A stretch of DNA of 64,000 nt from positions 124,001-188,000 of the forward strand of contig NW_026251404.1 of assembly GCF_025118155.1 (NCBI RefSeq), read 5' to 3'. This stretch comes from Cokeromyces recurvatus (lineage: Eukaryota > Mucoromycota > Mucoromycetes > Mucorales > Mucoraceae). A program made the position numbers and the translations under genes. Of this stretch, positions 58,947-64,000 are shown piece after piece. Positions within the stretch are counted from its first letter, which is position 1, and the number at the start of each line of letters is the position of its first letter. A model generated the notes under the pieces. The model worked only from the letters and a program-made list of their open reading frames with translations. It did not search any database and was not told the origin of the DNA.

Positions 58947-60491
58947 ATGTATTTAGATACAATGAGAAATAAAACAAGTGAATTAAAAATAGACTTGGAA
59001 GATAATGAAATAATATTGCTGGGGAACGCTTCTGAATCAGCAGGAAAATTATTAAAAGGAACCATCACTTTGTTCTTGTCAGAGCCTACCAAAGTACGTT
59101 CAGTTACGTTAGTATTTACGGGTAAAATGAAAGTATCTTGGTCTGAAGGTAAAAATAAAATTTTACTTGGAAACAAATGAATAATGTCAGTATTTCTATT
59201 TACCCTAATACATATATATGTGTGTGTGTCTGTCTGTTTAGGAATTGGACATCATCAACACTATCATAAACAAGAAAAAGAAATTATTGAACACAAGTGG
59301 CAATTTATACCTATTGTCACAGATCATCAACTTACTACTAGCAAAAAGACAGTATTTACTTTAGCAGCTGGTGAACACAAATGGAATTTTGAACATTTTT
59401 TACCTGGAAATTTACCACAATCCTTAGAAGCAGAAGGTGGACAGGTAGTATATCGTTTAAAGGCCGTCGTTGAACGTACAGCATTTGTACAAAATATAGT
59501 GAAAAAGCAAACAGTCAAGATCATACGTTGTATGTTACCCTCTGAATTTGAATTAATGCAAAGTATGGAGATCCATAATACTTGGGCAGAGAAGATCGCT
59601 TATAATATTTTGTTACCTTCTAAAGTATATGCACGAGGACAACGTTTACCTGTCAACTTCAACATCACCCCACTCGCTACTCAATTACGAGTTCGTTCAC
59701 TGACTTGTACCTTAAAAGAATATTGTACTTATTCAACAAGTGAAAGTTCAAAGACAGACAATCGAATTGTAAGACAAGTACGTGTAGAGGATCCCTTTGT
59801 CAATTGTCCTGTCTTGACAGAGCATAATCCGATATCGATCATTTGGACAAAAGAATTGGTCTTGGAGATTCCACCTTTATCATCTCATCTTGCCTTTTGT
59901 GATGCTGATAATGAAATGATTCGTATTCGACATAAACTCAAGTTTTTCATCTGTCTTATCAATGCAGATGGCCATCTCTCTGAATTACGTTGCTCAGTAC
60001 CCATCATCATTATTTCCTCCTTTTCAGAACAAACTGAAATCAATACCCTACCAGCATATGAACAAGCATGGCAAACTACACTTTGTGTCGAAGGTTTAAC
60101 AACGACTCCAGCGATCGATATACCACAACCCTCATCATCAGAACACTTTAATAATAATAATACTACTACTAATAATAATAATCATCATAATCATAATAAT
60201 CATAATAGGTCCACTATGGAGCTTCCATCTAATAATAGACCTTCCTTTACATCATCTGATAGAGGAGACCCCCTATGGTGGAATGGTCAAGATCTATCTC
60301 GTGTTCCATCTTATCGTACTGCAGCATTACAAGAAGCTGTACCTTTATCAAATTCACTTCCCTCTTATGATCAATTATCATTATCACCTAGGCATCATAC
60401 AATGTTTGAACAATTATCTATTACTCCCTCTACTAATAGTCATCAACATCCTACACCTCCCCACTCATCTTCATCTTCTTTTTCTTCTTAA
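58947..60491 (+). CDS. Arrestin-related trafficking adaptor (ART family), 483 aa
   Basis: Exons 58947-59148 and 59242-60491 join in phase to 483 residues. Alternative in-frame starts at 58908 and 58962 cannot be excluded. The arrestin N-domain has LKIDLEDNEIILLGNASESA, GTITLFLSEPTKVRSVTLVF and TLAAGEHKWNFEHFLPGNLP; this is the PF00339 pattern. The C-domain shows LPSKVYARGQRLPVNFNITP and IRIRHKLKFFICLINADG. The Ser/Asn/His-rich tail carries LPxY-type motifs (LPAYEQ, LPSYDQ, and VPSYRT), which bind WW domains of Rsp5/NEDD4 ligases. It should recruit the ligase to plasma-membrane transporters for endocytosis, like yeast Rod1/Rog3 and Aspergillus CreD. A (AAT)n-encoded Asn run is present near residue 365. 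Confidence 0.9.
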
Positions 60492-61059
60492 TATACTAAT
60501 GACTGGAAAATAAACCTTCTTTTATTATTATTATTATTATTATTCATTAGAATATTCGTTTAATTAGAGTGTACATGCAATAAGTATCGTAATAAAGTTA
60601 TTTTTATCATTGAGGTTAAAATATCAAAAAAAAAATACTCAATAATACTAATAAACTATCAAAGGTATAAGGATGAAACAACGACATAACATAATAATAC
60701 TAAAGTTACTTTGATTATAAGGCTATAAAAGTTGATTTGATCTATAATTAACTAATTTAACCGGTTACAGAAATCAACCTGATTCATTTAATATTCATAA
60801 AGCTGTCAATCATAATTAGTTGAGCTATTCATTAAAAAAAAAATACGATTGTTTAACCAAAAAAAAAAAAATTTTTTTTATTAAAAATATAAACAAAAAG
60901 AAAAAGGGAAAAAAAAGGGAAAACACATATAAAGGATACAAAAATACATATATAGCACATACGATATATTTCATAACCTAAATAATATAATAAATTAGCA
61001 TTCATGTAAAACTTATTTTAATAATAGTAATAATAATAAAAAAAAAAGTATAATTCAGA

Positions 61060-61150
61060 CGTAGGCAAGTTGACTTCATCCACGAGGACGTCGGTGGGTC
61101 CTCCACGAGTGACAAGCACCGTGGTACCGACGTTGAGCCCTCATGAGTTA
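61060..61150. other. Short GC-rich island, possible repeat fragment
   Basis: About 90 bases (GAGGACGTCGGTGGGTCCTC and neighbours) are markedly richer in GC than the AT-rich DNA on either side. On the minus strand one frame reads GLNVGTTVLVTRGGPTDVLV then DEVNLPTSE without stops. It could be a fragment of a retroelement or a structured RNA part. I cannot name it. Confidence 0.4.
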
Positions 61151-61864
61151 TCAGACGCAAATTACATTCATCAGTATAAACACTTTTTTTTTATTTTATT
61201 TCCCTAATTGGAATTATATTTACCTTTTTTACATGTTTAAATATGTATAAAAGAGTAAAGAAAAAAAAACAAAGAGAGAAAAAGAAGAGGAAGGAAATGA
61301 AAATAAACTCGTTATTTATCTCGAGATTGAAAATCACAACAATAGCAGTAAAGAAGGAAAAAAAAAATTTTTTTCCAAAAAGACTAGTCACGAAAGTAGT
61401 CATAGCACACTCTATTACTGAATTTTTTTGCCAAATTATTTGGCGGAGTCACTTTTTTTTTTTTAATTTTGACAGAAGGTTCTGCTGCAGAAAAAAAATT
61501 GAACAATAATAATCTTAGTAGTAGTTAGTAGTGATGCTGTGCTACTTTAAGTAAGATGATATTTGTATCAAATTTTCTTTTGTTACTTAAGGATCAATAA
61601 ATGAAGAGAGTCGATGTTTTATCACTGTATTACCATGCATTAAAAAAAAATAATAATCAAGCTTTGCATCCTTCCTCCGGTAATAAAGTTGATGTTAGTC
61701 TTGGAAGTCAATAGATTCTCTGTAGTAAGAAAAACCTCCATACGTAATGTGATTCATTCTCCTTTGGTTTTTTTTTTTTTTTTTAAGTCGAAGTTGGAGG
61801 GGAGGGGAGAGAAAAGAGCCCTAGGTATTCAAGTGAATTTGGTCGTTTTATATCTGAAAATTTA

Positions 61865-62600
61865 TTATTTTTTCGTATGTTGGTGGCAATGATTTGTTAT
61901 TACTTTCTGAAAATGATCGTCCACAAATTCTATGCGGTTGTAGGTTCTCACTGTATTGTTTATCAGACTCTCATCAATAAGGTCAATTATACATTGATGC
62001 AAAAAGCTGATTTGGGAGGGTGAGAAGGCTTTTTTATTTAATATCGGAAGCTTGTCTTGTACATCTCCACTATCCTCCTTTGTTGAAAAGTAAACTCGTT
62101 GATCATTCATCTTGTGGTTATTTCTGTAAGTAAAAGCTTTTCGTATTAAAACAAAGAGAGTCTTTTCTTTTTCTTTGTCTTTTTTTTAGTTTTGTATATG
62201 ATTATTTTGTATCATTTATTCTATGTAAAATAATAATAAAAATAAACAATATTGTACTTTAATTCTGAATAACTATTAACTCTATTATTATAAGATATTA
62301 ATTATCGCGAAAGATTATATGCATATAATAATAAGGAATAAAATGATCAAATCGAATAGATTGATACTATTAATTGCGTACAAATGAACAAGGTAATGAA
62401 GTGTTTTCAACGAGTTGAACAGCGTTTCGCTTTTGATTATTTAGAGCTTCGACTGTTTGTTTTATAAACTCTCTTCCTTTCCAAGTAGCTTTCAGAAATA
62501 GAATAAAATCCACAGCGATGTTAGTCAATGAGCAAGGGAATTTTAGCTTGTTTGTCCTGGTGATTCTAGTGATGGAAGACCCCACAGGTTCAACGAAAGG
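61865..62600 (-). pseudogene. Coding-like fragments of an unrecognised gene, probably decayed
   Basis: Two minus-strand stretches look more like protein than the surrounding chance frames. 62370 to about 62600 reads KLPFVEPVGSSITRITRTNK, LKFPCSLTNIAVDFILFLKA and EFIKQTVEALNNQKRNAVQL. 61865 to about 62125 reads SGDVQDKLPILNKKAFSPSQ and FLHQCIIDLIDESLINNTVR, with a TTACAG acceptor just upstream. I found no phase-compatible splice joining the two. They could be exons of one gene with a missing exon, or remnants. Confidence 0.3.
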
Positions 62601-64000
62601 TAGCTTAAGATTTAGCAATGGAATAAAAAGAAAAGAAAAGAAAATAAGATACCGATAACAATAAGTTTGATCGTTGACCTTAAATACAGAAGATAGAAAG
62701 AAGCTAGTAATAAGCATTCATACTTTGATTATATCAGTACAGCTGGATGAATCAACCTCAGTAATAATCATTTGTCAGAAGTTTGTCCCTCTACTCACAG
62801 CTTCACCTTCAACATTTATTATTATTATTATTTTCCATCAATAGAAAAAAAAAAATACTTGAATGGTAACAGGAAATTTTGAATGCACTAAAAAAATACT
62901 TGATTGGCTGGCTAAAAATTTGAATTTTATTATCCAGAATCTTAAATTTCAAACGCAAATCACTATACAGCATCATTTCAATTCTAATTAAAATTGTGTA
63001 AACTAGTTCTAGCGTGCAATAAAGGTGTACTAAAATGGTGGTAACAGTCAAGAGATTTTCTTGGGTTGTTATTAGCTTCTTACGCTTTCGAGACTTCCTT
63101 CTAGATGGAACCTCTTACTAAATTGATACAACAACATTAACAAATGAAAAATAAAGGACTACACCTATGCTAAATATTTCGAGGCTAATGCAAACAAGCA
63201 ATATATTGTTTCTACATAATATATTATATATGTACACATATATGCGCATATGTCGTTGTATTATTTAGTTAAAATATTGGAATTTTATTACTTTAATGAC
63301 TTTTATCAATCTTTGATGCATGATAGCAATGTCAATTATATTGACCTGTTAAGACTTTATTTGTTAAAAAGTGCCTTAGGTTATTGTCACATTTATTTTG
63401 CTGATGGAATATACTCAGTAGAAATGAGCCTATATATTTATGGTAGTTTTATCTTTAGTATGTGTATGTGTACCTCGAAAACCCTATAACAGAAAAATTC
63501 ATGGTGGGGAGTTTTTTTTTTTTTTTTTTTCTTGACCGTAACATCTTTACCATTTTGCTGACGTTTATTGTTGTTGATCGCACTTGCAAACTGTTTGTAA
63601 TAATCATACCACCCAAATTAATTTTCAAGTAATATGAGTTATATAGTACTATTATGACGCGCTTCGTAGAAGGCATTCATACAATAGTGGCAGTATCCCT
63701 CCTCCACCCTCTCCCCTCTTCAGGACACAAGCAAGTAACACAGAGAATGATAAATTTTGTGCAAATATCAATAGCTCTGCTTACCTCAATAGGTTTGTTT
63801 AATGCTTTGTTGGAAAGCCTTCTAGTCCGCATTTCCTCCGTGTCCAGTAACGCAATTGATATCCATCTTGTTCTCTTTCTCTTTACTTTTTTTTAGGACG
63901 TTTTATCTTAGAAGCTAAGTCGAGAAGACCCCCTTTAGGTTTTGTTCAAAAATCTTGAATGTCCACTAAAAACTTGTAAAGCTCTTTAAAAAATAATAAA

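Larger units (their letters stand above)
60492..64000. other. Terminal region without a supported intact gene
   Basis: Mostly AT-rich with homopolymer tracts. Points of note are a short GC-rich block at 61060-61150, coding-like minus-strand stretches at 61865-62125 and 62370-62600 (described separately), and mixed sequence at 63540-63900 with weakly coding-like frames on both strands. Nothing in it can be named. Confidence 0.5.

Noticed and set aside
63250..63489. Plus-strand open frame of 79 codons
   Set aside because: Tyr/Leu/Phe-rich as expected by chance in AT-rich DNA, with no homology recognised.

Overview
The window is a piece of a very AT-rich, intron-dense eukaryotic nuclear genome. 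Introns are short (about 50-100 nt, GT-AG). The proteins are most like those of early-diverging fungi, and a Mucoromycota fungus, probably of the Mucorales, is the best fit. That placement is inferred from the tiny introns, gene density, long poly(A)/poly(T) tracts, fungal forms of GYP-type TBC, PAP1/Yap bZIP, ART arrestin, ETR1 and LisH-WD40 proteins, and decayed repeats of kinds I associate with Mucorales. Nothing bacterial is present: no operons, CRISPR arrays or insertion sequences. All exon boundaries were read by eye from splice sites and reading phase.

Layout, left to right: 1-3660 is mostly non-coding, with a possible 5' scrap of an RPB2-like gene at 651-874. Then come a SAM-dependent methyltransferase (3661-5144, +) and a serine-rich orphan (5801-6316, -). 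A gene-free stretch follows (6317-9288), then ribosomal protein eL20 (9289-10084, -), a GATA-finger protein (10969-13334, +) and a La RNA-binding protein (13519-14438, -). A non-autonomous inverted-repeat element lies at about 14570-15500. Next are an ankyrin-repeat protein (16886-17669, +), cullin-1 (18868-21685, +), a cysteine-rich secreted protein (22114-22431, -), a TBC Rab-GAP (23171-25633, +), glutamate 5-kinase (25734-27245, -), a small Ser/Ala-rich surface protein (27717-28293, +) and a CDF metal transporter (28874-30470, +).

From 30471 to 35217 there is no intact gene, only a decayed repeat-family coding region with a 59-nt poly(A) tract. A LEUNIG/Flo8-like LisH-polyQ-WD40 regulator (35218-39374, +) and two small orphans (39866-40177 and 43206-43544, both -) surround a striking foldback transposon at 40993-42021. 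Its 354-bp inverted repeats differ by one base and it is flanked by TA.

The right part is dense: mitochondrial enoyl reductase ETR1 (43701-45153, -), TAF8 (46001-47061, +), a PAP1-type bZIP (47265-48636, +), Kish/TMEM167 (48722-49063, -, first coding exon is only the ATG), striatin (50078-53028, +), an O6-alkylguanine-DNA alkyltransferase (53154-53796, -), ALG14 (53979-54848, -), a LINE-like remnant, an LEA2-type membrane protein (56274-57439, +), a DUF726-like hydrolase (57651-58684, +) and an ART arrestin (58947-60491, +). From 60492 to the end I see only repeats and possible remnants.

There is no obvious gene cluster. Shared themes are secretory and membrane traffic (TBC GAP, Kish, ALG14, ART arrestin, striatin), transcription (TAF8, GATA, bZIP, LisH-WD40) and ubiquitin control (cullin-1; the ART as a likely Rsp5 adaptor). 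No complete new system was found. The most unusual structures are the foldback element, the second inverted-repeat element and the decayed multi-copy family near 33-34 kb.
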